DNA of 62,780 nucleotides from Clostridia bacterium (GTDB lineage: Bacteria; Bacillota; Clostridia; Peptostreptococcales; JAAYPU01): NCBI GenBank assembly GCA_016278615.1, contig JADQBM010000018.1:1-62780 (forward strand), read 5' to 3'. Made by a program: the position numbers and the translations under genes. The notes beneath the pieces are model-generated. The model made no database searches. It saw nothing but the letters and a program-made list of their open reading frames with translations, and had not been told where the DNA came from. Shown here one piece after another: positions 34,308 through 45,100 of this stretch; the first letter of the stretch is position 1, and every line of letters starts with the position of its first letter.

Positions 34308-34657
34308 AATATCACGCTCCTATGTAATAAAGTGGGACAAGCCCAAAATTAAAAAAGTGGAAGTTTAAGTGTGAGTTTAAGTGCAAATGGAAGCAATTAC
34401 ATATTATTAATCCAGGTGGATTTTACGGATCCAAAATCATCTAAATTGACACCTATACTCATTTTTACTTAAACTTACACTTCTACTACTATTTATACTT
34501 CTATCTAATCTTTTTCTTCTATTCAAATGTGCGGGCAGGCACAGGGACCAGCCCCTACTATTTAAATCAGGGGATTTTGTGCAACAAAATTCTTCCTTAA
34601 CTATTATCTATTATCTTTTATCTCTTATCTTTCGTCTTCTATTTCTATCTTATAGAC
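34308..34657. other. Repeat-rich spacer
   Basis: No gene. It holds direct repeats of AAGTTTAAGTG/AAACTTACAC type, a copy of the GCGGGCAGG...CCAGCCCCTAC repeat (34531-34558) and the ATTATCTATTATCTTTTATC repeat (34602-34636), which also occurs at 33902-33932. Confidence 0.7.
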
Positions 34658-35782
34658 CTATTTCTCAAACTCATCCAACCACTCAAAATTCTTAACCAGT
34701 TCTCTTTTAAGATTCTTCTTATGTGCGGCATAGAGCTGGGTTGTGGTGATATTTTCATGATCCAATAAATTCTGCACATCGTAAATTGAATTTCCCTGCT
34801 CAATTAAAGATGTGGCCGCTGTAGCACGGAGTTTATGAGGACTATAGCCTAAAGCTCGTACAGTTCCCATGGCAACAGAGGTGTATTTTTTAACAAGTAT
34901 GCGAATGGCTCTTTCTGTCATTCTTTTTTTTTGTAGAGATAAAAAAAGAGCATCTTTATTTTCACTTGTCAACAGATCATTAGAGGGTCTTTCTGAATGA
35001 ATGTAATCCGTTACGACTTTTTCAACAGACTTATTTAAAGGCATCACAACCTCTTTTCCTCGTTTTCTAAAAATCTTAAACTCTCCTCTTACAAAATTAA
35101 AAGAAGATATGTTTAACTGGTGAAGCTCATAAAGCCTGAGTCCATATGTTACAAACAATATAATAATTGCCGTATCTCTTAATTGGGTTTTTTTCCAGTA
35201 TTCCTTTTCTTTATCAGTTAATCCTTCTCCTCTGGAAACGGAGTCGATCATCCTCTTGACTTCATAATCATCCAACCTTTTTATTTCCCTTGAGCCAGCC
35301 TTTGGTAATTTAATAGGATTAAACCCATCTGTAATGTTTTTATCCAAAACTTTATCTCTGTACAGATATTTAAAAAGTACTGAAAGAGAAGATTGTTTTC
35401 TTGCTAAGGACCTGTTATGGTTTTCAAAAACATAAATCACATCACCCTTTTCAACATGATACCGACTACAAAAATCACCAATAAACCGATTGATCACCCT
35501 TGAATCAATACGGTTAAAGTCCTCTGTTGATATAGAGTTAAGTTCCTTAGCATTTGTTATATCCGTTTCATTTATTAAGTACTGACAGAAAAATTTTATA
35601 TCCGAAAGATAAGATAATCGAGTGGTAGGCAAAACATTATTTTTTAAGAAAATAAAAAAATCTTTCAAAAAAATAGGTAATTCTCTCTCAATACCTAAAC
35701 TCTTTTCAATAATTTCGTTTTCATTTTTAACGATATTATCGGGTTTATCACTTTTATTATGTACTTTTATCTCTTTTTTCAC
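34658..35782 (-). CDS. Tyrosine recombinase, Xer-like
   Basis: A 374-residue recombinase. A lysine-rich N-terminal extension (about 40 residues) precedes the core-binding and catalytic domains. Catalytic residues: Arg in YGLRLYELHQL, Lys in RKRGKEVVMPL, HKLRATAATSL (second Arg), LDHENITTTQLY (His and Tyr nucleophile). Its place beside hfq and miaA is typical of clostridial chromosomes, so it is probably a housekeeping or resident recombinase and not part of the island. AAGTTAAGCT spacing to hfq is short (24 nt), suggesting co-transcription. Confidence 0.9.
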   Translation of the reverse strand: MKKEIKVHNKSDKPDNIVKNENEIIEKSLGIERELPIFLKDFFIFLKNNVLPTTRLSYLSDIKFFCQYLINETDITNAKELNSISTEDFNRIDSRVINRFIGDFCSRYHVEKGDVIYVFENHNRSLARKQSSLSVLFKYLYRDKVLDKNITDGFNPIKLPKAGSREIKRLDDYEVKRMIDSVSRGEGLTDKEKEYWKKTQLRDTAIIILFVTYGLRLYELHQLNISSFNFVRGEFKIFRKRGKEVVMPLNKSVEKVVTDYIHSERPSNDLLTSENKDALFLSLQKKRMTERAIRILVKKYTSVAMGTVRALGYSPHKLRATAATSLIEQGNSIYDVQNLLDHENITTTQLYAAHKKNLKRELVKNFEWLDEFEK

Positions 35783-35806
35783 TTAAGCTCTCCACCCTTA
35801 AAGGAA

Positions 35807-36052
35807 CTATTCTTCAACGTCTTTAAAAGTATCTGGGTTAAAAATCACATTTTTTGAAGGGATAATGGTAGAAACAGCATGTTTATAAATCATTTGTTGC
35901 TTATTGTCCCCTTCTAAGATAATAATGTAACTATCAAACCCCTTAACCAACCCTTTGATTTGAAAACCATTCACTAAGAAAACGGTGATGTTTGTTTTTT
36001 CTTTTCTTACTTGATTAAGAAAAGCATCCTGTAAATTAATAGAACTCTTCAA
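35807..36052 (-). CDS. hfq: RNA chaperone Hfq
   Basis: An 81-residue Sm-like protein with Sm1 ([21 protein letters not shown] in part) and Sm2 ([16 protein letters not shown]) motifs in the right order. It forms a hexamer that binds small RNAs and mRNAs. The short acidic C-tail (DTFKDVEE) is as in other Clostridia. It is 14 nt downstream of miaA and part of the mutS-mutL-miaA-hfq run. Confidence 0.97.
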   Translation of the reverse strand: MKSSINLQDAFLNQVRKEKTNITVFLVNGFQIKGLVKGFDSYIIILEGDNKQQMIYKHAVSTIIPSKNVIFNPDTFKDVEE

Positions 36053-36066
36053 AATAATAATCCTCC

Positions 36067-37005
36067 CTAATCTTTTCTCAACTGAGGCAATATATATAGC
36101 ATTATATCATTAATAATCTCTTCATTAAAAGAATAATTAGAAAAATTATACCATTTTGTATGATGATACCTTTTGAACCAGGTCAGTTGTCTTTTTGCAT
36201 ACCTTCTGGTATTCCTTTTAATGAGCCAAACAGCGTAATCAAAATCATACGCGCCATTCATATATCCAATCAACTCTTTATAGCCAATACCTTTCATGGA
36301 AATATCATCCTCTGTTAACCCTAAAGCCACCAATTCTTTTACTTCCTCCAAAAGACCAGATTCAATCAACACATCTACTCTGCTATTGATGCGTTCATAT
36401 AAAGCGTCACGGTTTCTGGTTAATCCGATTAAAATATATTGATAATCCACATTTTCTATAAAGGATTCTTCAAATCCTTTTATTCCTTCTCCTGTCTCCT
36501 TAAAAACTTGTATGGCACGAATGACACGTTTTAGATTGTTGGGATGGATTCTTTCTGCCATAGAGGCATCCAATGTTTTTAATTGGTCATGTACAAATTC
36601 ATTTCCATATTGAGCCGCCTCATCTTCTAACCTTTTTCTAAAACTCTCATCAGAAGGCAATGTGGAAAAATTCATATCATAGAGTATGGAATGGACATAA
36701 AGGCCGGTGCCCCCCGCAATAATTGGCGTCTTTTTCTTTTCAATCACCCTTTTTATATATGACTTTGCTTGTTTTTGATAGTCGGATACGGAAAATGGTT
36801 TTCGGGGATCAATTTCATCTATCAAATAGTGCTGAATCCCTTTCTTTTCAATTTCTGTAGGTTTGGCACTTCCAATATTCATATATTTATAAATTTGCAT
36901 GGAATCCGCTGAAATAATTTCCCCATTGATTTTTTCTGCAATGTCCACTGATAATTGGGTTTTTCCTACAGCTGTTGGTCCAAACAAAACAATAACTTTT
37001 TTCAT
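36067..37005 (-). CDS. miaA: tRNA dimethylallyltransferase
   Basis: Transfers a dimethylallyl group to A37 of tRNAs that read UNN codons. The 312-residue protein has the P-loop [16 protein letters not shown], the [16 protein letters not shown] and [12 protein letters not shown] motifs, and the tail motif [12 protein letters not shown]. Size is normal. Start ATG 15 nt after the mutL stop. Confidence 0.98.
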   Translation of the reverse strand: MKKVIVLFGPTAVGKTQLSVDIAEKINGEIISADSMQIYKYMNIGSAKPTEIEKKGIQHYLIDEIDPRKPFSVSDYQKQAKSYIKRVIEKKKTPIIAGGTGLYVHSILYDMNFSTLPSDESFRKRLEDEAAQYGNEFVHDQLKTLDASMAERIHPNNLKRVIRAIQVFKETGEGIKGFEESFIENVDYQYILIGLTRNRDALYERINSRVDVLIESGLLEEVKELVALGLTEDDISMKGIGYKELIGYMNGAYDFDYAVWLIKRNTRRYAKRQLTWFKRYHHTKWYNFSNYSFNEEIINDIMLYILPQLRKD

Positions 37006-37020
37006 CTTCTTGGTCTCCTG

Positions 37021-38823
37021 TTAAGTTCTTTTAAACATCTTATCAATATCTGCCTCTGTCAACTTAATGAAGACTGGACGTCCATGAGGGCAGGTGTATG
37101 GATTTTTTGTTGTTGACAATAGCTTTAGTAAATGAAGAATCTCTTTATGGTCAAGGTGGTCATTTGCTTTCACCGCTTTCTTACAGGCTCTACTGATGAT
37201 TTTTTCCATGTTGCTTCTAATAAGGGGTTGTGCTTGGATATTTTCAATCAACTCTTCTATAAACAACTTTGATTCTGTTATTCCCAGGAATGTTGGTATG
37301 GCTTTAATGATAAAAGAATTATTGCCAAAGGCTTCAATTTCATAACCTAATTTCCAAATAAAGTCCATATTTTCCATAGTATTGTGGGTATCTGAAACGG
37401 ATAGTTCTAAAACTATGGGGCTTAATAATCTTTGACTTAATATAGATTGAGTGTCGTATTCATTTAAAAATTGTTCATAAAGAACGCGTTCATGAGCAGC
37501 GTGGTGATCTATTAAATAAAAATTATCTTCATCATTGGCAGCTATATATGTGTTGAAAACAAGACCCAACACATTGAGTTCATTAATATAAAAAGGTTTT
37601 AATTCTTCAGTCTTTATTTCTTCCTCCTGAGGAGCTTCTAATTCAAAATTATAAGCTTTATTACGATTAATTGAGTCCACCTTGTCACTCTGAAAGTTAT
37701 GAGAGGCCTCTTTGGTTTGCAATAATGTTTTTATGTCAACCTGTTCTGCTTTTTCTTCCTTTATAAAATGACTTTCATTTTTCATTTTCTCTTTTTCTTG
37801 GTTTATTTTGGGAATGATGACAGGTTGCCTCAATGCCTCTAAAAGCGCTTTTCTCATAAATTCTTCTATTTCTTTTTCATTGTTAAATTTAATTTCGTGT
37901 TTATTGGGATGAATATTCACATCAATTAAATTGGGGCGTACTTTAAGAAAAATAAATCCAATGGCATATCTGCCTTCGGATACCAGTTCTTTATAGGCAT
38001 CATTGAAAATCTTATCCAGCACCTTGCTTTTGATCACACGGCCATTCACAAAGAAAACCTGGTTTTTTTTACTGGGTCGCGTATGAAATGGAGGCGAAAT
38101 AAAGGCTTTAATTTCAAATGCTTCATTTTTTGAATTTAGTTTTATCAGATCTTTTCCAATCTCTGTATTATAAATACTGATAATATTCTTTGCAATGTCT
38201 TTATCTCCACTAGTAGAAAATAGTATTTGACCATTGTTAATGACTCGAAAACGAATATCTGAAAAAGCCAAAGCAATTTTCGATAAAAAATCAATAATAA
38301 GATTAGATTCTGCTCCATCAGTTTTTAAGAATTTAAGTCTTGCAGGCACATTATAAAATAAATCAGATACAATAATGGTGGTGCCATCTGTGCAACCAAT
38401 TTCTTTCTTTTCAGTAATATTTCCACCGGATAAAAAGAGCTGAATCCCTGTTTTGTTTGACTTTGTCTTCGTGATGATTTCTGTATGAGAAACTGCCACG
38501 ATACTTGAAAGCGCCTCCCCTCTAAAACCCAAGGAAGAGATTTCTTCCAGATCCTCCACATTCTTAATTTTACTGGTTGCGTGCCGTTCAAAAGCAGCTT
38601 GCACGTCTTCTGGTAATATTCCTGTTCCATCATCTGTTACGCGAATATAGTTTTTCCCACCTTGTTTTATTTCTACAATGATGGTTTTCGAACCAGCATC
38701 TATTGAATTTTCAACGAGTTCCTTTACGATGGAAACGGGTCGATCCACCACTTCTCCCGCCGCAATTTTATTCGCCGTCTCTTCAGAAAGTCTTAAGATT
38801 CGATTATTATCCAATCTGTTCAC
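37021..38823 (-). CDS. mutL: DNA mismatch repair protein MutL
   Basis: The GHKL ATPase motifs are in place: ENSIDAG, DDGTGI, GFRGEALSSI. The C-terminal domain has the nuclease motif DHHAAHERVLYE (a D(Q/H)HA(x)2E(x)4E type) and CPHGRP, so it should be an endonuclease-type MutL. The start is uncertain because the frame overlaps the end of mutS: a GTG at 38823, with GAGGAA upstream, and a TTG at 38814, giving MDNNRILRL, are both better than the ATG at 38841. The overlap indicates translational coupling with mutS. Confidence 0.95.
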   Translation of the reverse strand: MNRLDNNRILRLSEETANKIAAGEVVDRPVSIVKELVENSIDAGSKTIIVEIKQGGKNYIRVTDDGTGILPEDVQAAFERHATSKIKNVEDLEEISSLGFRGEALSSIVAVSHTEIITKTKSNKTGIQLFLSGGNITEKKEIGCTDGTTIIVSDLFYNVPARLKFLKTDGAESNLIIDFLSKIALAFSDIRFRVINNGQILFSTSGDKDIAKNIISIYNTEIGKDLIKLNSKNEAFEIKAFISPPFHTRPSKKNQVFFVNGRVIKSKVLDKIFNDAYKELVSEGRYAIGFIFLKVRPNLIDVNIHPNKHEIKFNNEKEIEEFMRKALLEALRQPVIIPKINQEKEKMKNESHFIKEEKAEQVDIKTLLQTKEASHNFQSDKVDSINRNKAYNFELEAPQEEEIKTEELKPFYINELNVLGLVFNTYIAANDEDNFYLIDHHAAHERVLYEQFLNEYDTQSILSQRLLSPIVLELSVSDTHNTMENMDFIWKLGYEIEAFGNNSFIIKAIPTFLGITESKLFIEELIENIQAQPLIRSNMEKIISRACKKAVKANDHLDHKEILHLLKLLSTTKNPYTCPHGRPVFIKLTEADIDKMFKRT

Positions 38824-41431
38824 CTGCTTCCTCAGCTTCATGGATCAACTCAGCTAAAATATTGACAGCTTGTATGGGCGTTGTATTTAATAAATTAATG
38901 TTCTTAAGTTTATCTAAGAGTTTATTGCTCTTTATATCGAAGAGAGAAGTTTGTTCTTCCGTAATCTCAGAAACTTTACGAGTCAGATGAACCTCTGAAC
39001 TTTTATTTTCAAGCTCTGTTAGCTTTTTTGATGCATTTTGCAAGAGTTCATCAGGAACTCCAGCAAGCCTTGCAACTTGAATGCCATAACTTTGATTGGC
39101 ACAGCCTTCGATGATTTTATGAAGAAATATGACATCATCGTCTTTTTCTTTTACATCTACATTTAAGTTTTTAACACCTGGAATCAAGCCTTCTAATTGG
39201 GTTAATTCATGATAGTGTGTTGCAAATAAAGCTTTTATTCTCATTAAATGGTGACACATATATTCCACAACCGCCCAAGCGATACTTAAGCCATCATAGG
39301 TACTGGTTCCTCTCCCAATTTCATCTAATATCACCAGGCTTTTTTCTGTAGCATTGTTTAAAATATAGGCCAACTCACTCATCTCAACAAGGAATGTACT
39401 TTGGCCTTGGGCGAGATTGTCAGAGGCACCAATTCGAGTAAAAATACGATCCACAATACCGATTTGAGCCTCCTCTGCAGGAACAAAGCAACCGATCTGT
39501 GCCATCAATACAATAATGGCGGTTTGTCTCATATAAGTTGATTTCCCTGACATGTTTGGACCTGTAATCAGTAAAAAACTGCTATCATCGGAGCCGATAT
39601 AGGTATTATTGGAGACAAACATGCCGTTTTTTATGGACAATTCAACTACTGGATGCCTGCCTTTTATTATTTTAATAATACCAGAGTTGTTAACCTTTGG
39701 CTTAACATAATTTAATCTTTCACTTACCTCTGCAAAAGACATCAAAACATCTAAATTTCCAATGGCTTGTGCTGTCTCCTGAATGGTAACAATACGTTTT
39801 TCAATGGCGTTTCTAACTTCTAAGAAAGTCTCATATTCAAGCTGATTTATCTTCACCTCAGCATTGAGCACCTTAAACTCCATTTCTTTTAATTCTGGAG
39901 TAATAAACCGTTCACAATTGGAAAGAGTTTGCTTTCTTATATAGGTATCCGGTACTAAGTGATAATATGATTTCGTCACTTCAATATAATACCCAAAGAC
40001 TTTATTAAAGCCCACTTTAAGTGATTTGATTCCCGTATTGGCTCTCTCAATGTTTTCCAGATTGGCAATCCACTGCTGTCCTCCGGATATGGCTGACTTC
40101 AAATCATCCAATTGGGTGTTGAAACCATTTTGGATTAAACCGCCTTCTTTTATGGTATAAGGAGGGTCCTCCACAATAGATTTAGAAATTAAATCACAGA
40201 TATCCATCATGGGATCAATGGTATCTCGCAGAGCTCTCAATAAAGGAGCCTCCAAGGCTTCCAGATCGCTTCTAATATCCGGCAAGACTTCCAACGAGCT
40301 TTTTAAAGCAGTTAAATCTCTTCCATTAGCTGTTTTGCAAGCAATTCTACCTGAAAGTCTTTCTAAATCATATACTTTCTTCAGAAATTCCTTTAAATTA
40401 TTTCGATTCATACTGTTCTGACAAAGTGCTTCCACTGCTCCTAATCTCAACTCAATATGATTGAGGGTATTCAAAGGTTCTTTAATCCATTGCTTCAGCT
40501 TTCTGCCACCCATGGCAGTATTGGTTTTATCCAGGACGCTTAGCAATGATCCTTTTATTTCTTGATCAGATACCGTTTCTACCAGTTCTAAATTTTTTAA
40601 AGTAGCTTTATCCAAAGCCATGTGATTCCTTAAATCGTATAGATCGATTTTATTTAGATTCAAAAAAATGTTTTTCTGAGTTTCTGATAGATAGCCTAAG
40701 ATGGCCCCTAACGCTCTAACCGTATGGGGTTTTTCGTCCAATCCCAAACCCTTCAAGGCTTTCACTTTAAAATAATTCATAATTCGGTCAATGGCATAAT
40801 CTTCTTTATAATAGAAATCCTTAATTTTATTTATAGGGGCGTTGGAGCCACTGGAAATTTCATTGAATATTTTTTCGTTTTCCCAGTCTGAATAATCATT
40901 TATAATCATCTCACTGGGTTTAATTTTAACAATTTCATTTAAAAGCATACTCAAGTATCCTTTTTCAGTGATTTCTGAAGCTCTTAATTCTCCAGTTGAT
41001 ATATCCGCATAGGCCAGTCCCACACCCGCCTCATCTATGAAAATTGAAAGTAAGTAGTTATTTTCCTTTTCCTTGAGCATATTAGGGCTGATGACCGTCC
41101 CAGGCGTTACTACTTTCACGACATCTCTTTTCACGATGCCTTTTGTCTGGGAAGGGTCTTCTGTCTGTTCACATATAGCTACTTTGTAACCTTTATTAAT
41201 CAATTTAGCAATATAGTTATCGGCAGCGTGATGAGGCACACCACACATAGGGGCTTTCTTCTCTTGGCCACACTCTCTTCCTGTCAGAGTAATTTCAAGC
41301 TCTTTAGATGCAGTCATGGCATCCTCAAAAAACATTTCATAAAAATCCCCTAATCGAAAAAAAAGGATGCAGTCCTTATATTTATCTTTAATTTCAAAAT
41401 ATTGTTTCATCATGGGTGTTAAGTTTTTCAT
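38807..41431 (-). CDS. mutS: DNA mismatch repair protein MutS
   Basis: A MutS1 protein of 874 residues. The mismatch-reading motif is FFRLGDFYEMFFEDA (Phe-x-Glu), and the ATPase has GPNMSGKSTYMRQ, LDEIGRGTSTYDG and LFATHYHELT. C-terminal dimer region is present. The ATG at 41431 is preferred: GGAGG lies 5-6 nt upstream; an in-frame TTG four codons earlier would overlap that box. It starts the mutS-mutL-miaA-hfq cluster. Confidence 0.98.
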   Translation of the reverse strand: MKNLTPMMKQYFEIKDKYKDCILFFRLGDFYEMFFEDAMTASKELEITLTGRECGQEKKAPMCGVPHHAADNYIAKLINKGYKVAICEQTEDPSQTKGIVKRDVVKVVTPGTVISPNMLKEKENNYLLSIFIDEAGVGLAYADISTGELRASEITEKGYLSMLLNEIVKIKPSEMIINDYSDWENEKIFNEISSGSNAPINKIKDFYYKEDYAIDRIMNYFKVKALKGLGLDEKPHTVRALGAILGYLSETQKNIFLNLNKIDLYDLRNHMALDKATLKNLELVETVSDQEIKGSLLSVLDKTNTAMGGRKLKQWIKEPLNTLNHIELRLGAVEALCQNSMNRNNLKEFLKKVYDLERLSGRIACKTANGRDLTALKSSLEVLPDIRSDLEALEAPLLRALRDTIDPMMDICDLISKSIVEDPPYTIKEGGLIQNGFNTQLDDLKSAISGGQQWIANLENIERANTGIKSLKVGFNKVFGYYIEVTKSYYHLVPDTYIRKQTLSNCERFITPELKEMEFKVLNAEVKINQLEYETFLEVRNAIEKRIVTIQETAQAIGNLDVLMSFAEVSERLNYVKPKVNNSGIIKIIKGRHPVVELSIKNGMFVSNNTYIGSDDSSFLLITGPNMSGKSTYMRQTAIIVLMAQIGCFVPAEEAQIGIVDRIFTRIGASDNLAQGQSTFLVEMSELAYILNNATEKSLVILDEIGRGTSTYDGLSIAWAVVEYMCHHLMRIKALFATHYHELTQLEGLIPGVKNLNVDVKEKDDDVIFLHKIIEGCANQSYGIQVARLAGVPDELLQNASKKLTELENKSSEVHLTRKVSEITEEQTSLFDIKSNKLLDKLKNINLLNTTPIQAVNILAELIHEAEEAGEQIG

Positions 41432-41661
41432 GTGTTCCTCCAACTGAAAATTTTACAAAATTATTTTTCCACAAAATCTATTACTATTTTACAATAATTT
41501 CATTCATAATAAAAGAACCATATGGACAATTGCCATACAATACAGTGAATAAATCATTTTATCATACAAATAATAAATAGAAACAATACTTTTATAAAAA
41601 TGAAATATACACTATGAATGTTTGTGACATAAAACTCGAATCGCATTCTCAGGAGGAAAAA

Positions 41662-41865
41662 ATGAAATCAAACCAGACAAAAGAAAACAAAATTCAAGAG
41701 AAAGAAAATAAAACGAAAGAAAAAAATATGAAAAAGCCTATTGAAAGCCATGAAACCGCAGCATGGGCCAATATTGAATCCACATACCCTGTTTCAAATG
41801 TTGCCCGCCCCAATGAAAGTCAAGTCATTAATGCAAAAGAATACGTAGATTCAAATAAGAAATAA
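41662..41865 (+). CDS. DUF3787-like small protein
   Basis: The ATG at 41662 has AGGAGG 5 nt upstream. After a lysine/glutamate-rich N-terminus, the conserved tail ESHETAAWANIESTYPVSNVARPNESQVINAKEYVDSNK (shown here by motifs HETAAWA, SNVARP and NAKEYVDSN) identifies DUF3787, a family of 60-70 residue proteins of Clostridia, often next to mutS. No function is known. A good terminator follows at once. Confidence 0.85.
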   Translation: MKSNQTKENKIQEKENKTKEKNMKKPIESHETAAWANIESTYPVSNVARPNESQVINAKEYVDSNKK

Positions 41866-41889
41866 AAAAGACTCCTTGGAGTCTTTTTT
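41864..41889 (+). terminator. Rho-independent terminator
   Basis: AAAAAAGACTCC / GGAGTCTTTTTT stem with a minimal TT loop, directly after the DUF3787-like gene. Confidence 0.9.
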
Positions 41890-41900
41890 ATTGGTTTAAG

Positions 41901-41982
41901 CTCAACTTTCCCACCACAAAGGTAAAGGGACACACCTTTCGCTTAAGGGTCTATCTTTCTAAGGAATGTCCCTGGTCTATTA
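41901..41982. repeat. MITE-like repeat, truncated copy
   Basis: About 82 bases that match 58412-58494 with only a few changes. They include the hairpin AAGGGACACACCTTT...AAGGAATGTCCC and begin with the CTCAACTTTCCCA end. The right end has diverged or been replaced (TTCGTGCAAAAGTTGG near 42001). It lies between the DUF3787-like gene and nifJ. Apart from the nifJ terminator the rest of the spacer holds no feature. Confidence 0.8.
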
Positions 41983-42134
41983 ACATCCAACTTACCTTTT
42001 CGTGCAAAAGTTGGTAGTTAATAGCTTTCAAGCAACGATAATTCCGATTTTACTCTACCTCCAGAAAATAAATTGCTTATTTTGTTTTACAAGAGCTCTA
42101 CCCCAACATTTGACACAGAGCCTAAAAGGAAAAT

Positions 42135-42162
42135 GGCAGACAGCTAAAACTCACTGTCTGCC
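42135..42162 (-). terminator. Terminator of nifJ
   Basis: GGCAGACAG / CTGTCTGCC 9-bp perfect stem, 23 nt past the nifJ stop codon; the minus strand continues ATTTTCCTTTT. Confidence 0.75.
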
Positions 42163-42184
42163 TACTACGGTTTATTTCTTTTAT

Positions 42185-45100
42185 TTATAAGATATTATTA
42201 TCTGATAGTTTCTTATACTTTTCATACCTTTGTTTCGCATGCTTCTCTGCAATTTCGAACATTTCCTCGGCAATATCCGGAAATACATTCATTAATTGTG
42301 TGTATCTGACCTCACCATTTATAAAGTCTTGAAAAGGTATGCTGGGCTCTTTGGAATCCAAAGTAAATGGGTTTTCTTCTCTTTCCTTTTTTTCAGGATC
42401 GTATCGATATAACTGCCAATGTCCTGCATCCACTACCTTTTTTTCTTCAAAGATACTTGTTTCCATCCCTTTCTTGATACCATGACTTACACAAGGCGCA
42501 TATGCGATGATCAAAGAGGGCCCTTTGTATTTCTCTGCTTCTATTATGGCCTTTAGAGTATGGTTCATATTGGCCCCCATGGAGATTTGAGTCACATAGA
42601 CATATCCGTAGCTCATAGCCATCATACCCAAATCCTTTTTGCGAATTTTTTTCCCTGACGCTGCAAACTTTGCTATTGCCGCAGTTGGCGTAGCTTTGGA
42701 AGATTGTCCCCCAGTATTGGAATAGACCTCCGTATCCATTACGAAAATATTGATGTCATCTCCAGAAGCAAGAACATGGTCCAATCCACCGTATCCTATA
42801 TCATAAGCCCAACCATCTCCGCCAATGGACCAAAATGACTTTTTAATGAGAAAATCTTTCTTTTCTAAAATTTCTTCTATTATAACATCTCCATTGATAT
42901 TATTATTCTTAATTGCATCCAGTACTTTTTTTGTGCTTGTTTTGGATTCTTCTCCATCATCCATTGTTTTAATCCATTCTGTAAAAGCATCTTTTAGGTT
43001 CTCTGGCAAATTACCCTTAACAGCTTCCTGCATTAAATCTCGTATCCGTTCTCTTATTTGTTTAACCCCTAAAAACATCCCATAACCATACTCAGCGTTG
43101 TCTTCAAATAATGAATTGGCCCATGCAGGACCTTTTCCTTCGGCAGTAGTGGAATACGGAATAGAAGGTGCGCTGGCGCCCCATATAGAAGAACAGCCTG
43201 TCGCATTTGCAATCATCATTCTATCTCCAAAAAGTTGCGTTAAGAGCTTAATATAAGGTGTTTCACCACATCCGGGACAAGCACCATTAAACTCCAGAAG
43301 GGGTCTGATAAATTGACTTCCTTTTATGGTCTTTTTATCTACGTACGCACTTTTATCTGAAAGGGTCATTGCAAATTCCCAGTTTTCAGATTCCGCTTCT
43401 ATTTCCTCTTCTGCCGATTTCATAATCAAAGCTTTTCCTTTTGCCGGACAAATGTTCGCACAATTTTGACAGCCCGTACAATCAAGGGGAGAAATTTGAA
43501 CTCTCATCTGAAAACCGTCCAAGTCTTTCCCTGCAGCTTTCTTTGTTTTAAAGGATTCTGGTGCTCTTTTTTCCTCCTCAACATTTAAAAGGAAGAGCCT
43601 CACCGTAGCATGGGGACAAATGTAGGAACAAAAACCACATTGAATACACTTATCAATTTGCCATTCCGGCACCATGGGCGCAATTCCTCTTTTCTCATAC
43701 GCTGTGGTTCCTAAGGGATAAGATCCATCTGCCATATCAGAAAAAGCGCTAACAGGCAGTTCATCCCCTTCCTCTTTGGCCATTTTCCTTTGTATTTTTT
43801 TAACAAACTCTGGTTCTTCTTTAGTAGGGCTTTTTTCATCATCTTTTGCGTTGATCCAGTCTTTGGGAACATTTACCTTTTCAATTTTCTCTATGCCCTG
43901 ATCAACGGCAGCGTTATTCATTTCTACAATTTTTTTGCCTTTTTTTCCATAAGTTTTTTCAATTGAATCTTTGAGATGGGTTACAGCTTCCTCAACCGGT
44001 ATAACCTTTGCAAGTTTAAAAAAGGCAGCTTGCATAATCATATTGATTCTATTAGAGAGTCCTATCTCTGAAGCAATGGACAGAGCATCAATCATATAAA
44101 AATTAATGCTATTTTTAGCAATATAATTCTTAATAGAAGCCGGAAGGTTTTCATCTAATTCATCCTGACTCCAAGGACTGTTTAAAACAAATATTCCTCC
44201 TGGCTTTAATCCTTTCAGAATATCATATTGATTCAAAAAAGAACTATTATGACATGCCATATAATCTGCTTCAAAAACCAGGTACGGAGACCTTACGGGT
44301 TTTTTTCCAAACCTTAGATGAGAAATGGTTGTGCCCCCTGATTTTTTACTATCATAGGAAAAATAACCTTGAACATATAAATCAGTATTGTCACCAATTA
44401 TTTTAATGGCTGCTTTATTGGCTCCAACAGTTCCATCAGAACCTAATCCCCAGAATTTACAGCTTATAGTGCCTTCCGGTATGGTATCAATCCTATCTTC
44501 TTCAGGTAATGAAGTATCGGTGACATCATCCACTATACCAATGGTAAAGTCATTTTTAGGCGTCTCATTTTTTAAGTTATTAAATACAGAAATAATCTGT
44601 GAAGGACGTGTGTCTTTAGATCCAAGCCCATATCTTCCTCCAACGATAACAGGAGGGTTGCTTAAATGACTCACAACCTTTACCACATCTAAATATAAGG
44701 GTTCCCCAGTCGCCCCTGGTTCTTTGGTTCGATCTAAAACGGCTATTTTTTTTACGGTTTTAGGCAGTACTTCCAACAGGTGTTTTTCTGAAAAAGGTCT
44801 GTATAAATGTACTTTGATGGCACCTACTTTTTCTCCAGTTGAAATTAAATAATCAATGGTTTCTTCTATGGTATCACTAACAGAACCCATTGCGATAATC
44901 ACAGATTCAGCATCTTTGGTTCCATAATAGTTGAAAGGTCTGTACTGACGCCCTGTGATCTTTTCTAATTCTTTCATATAGCTTACGACAATATCCGGCA
45001 CCTCTTCAAAATATTTGTTTTGAACTTCTCTACCCTGAAAGTAAATATCAGGGTTTTGAGCGGTTCCTCTCACCACAGGATGCTCAGGATTTAACCCTCT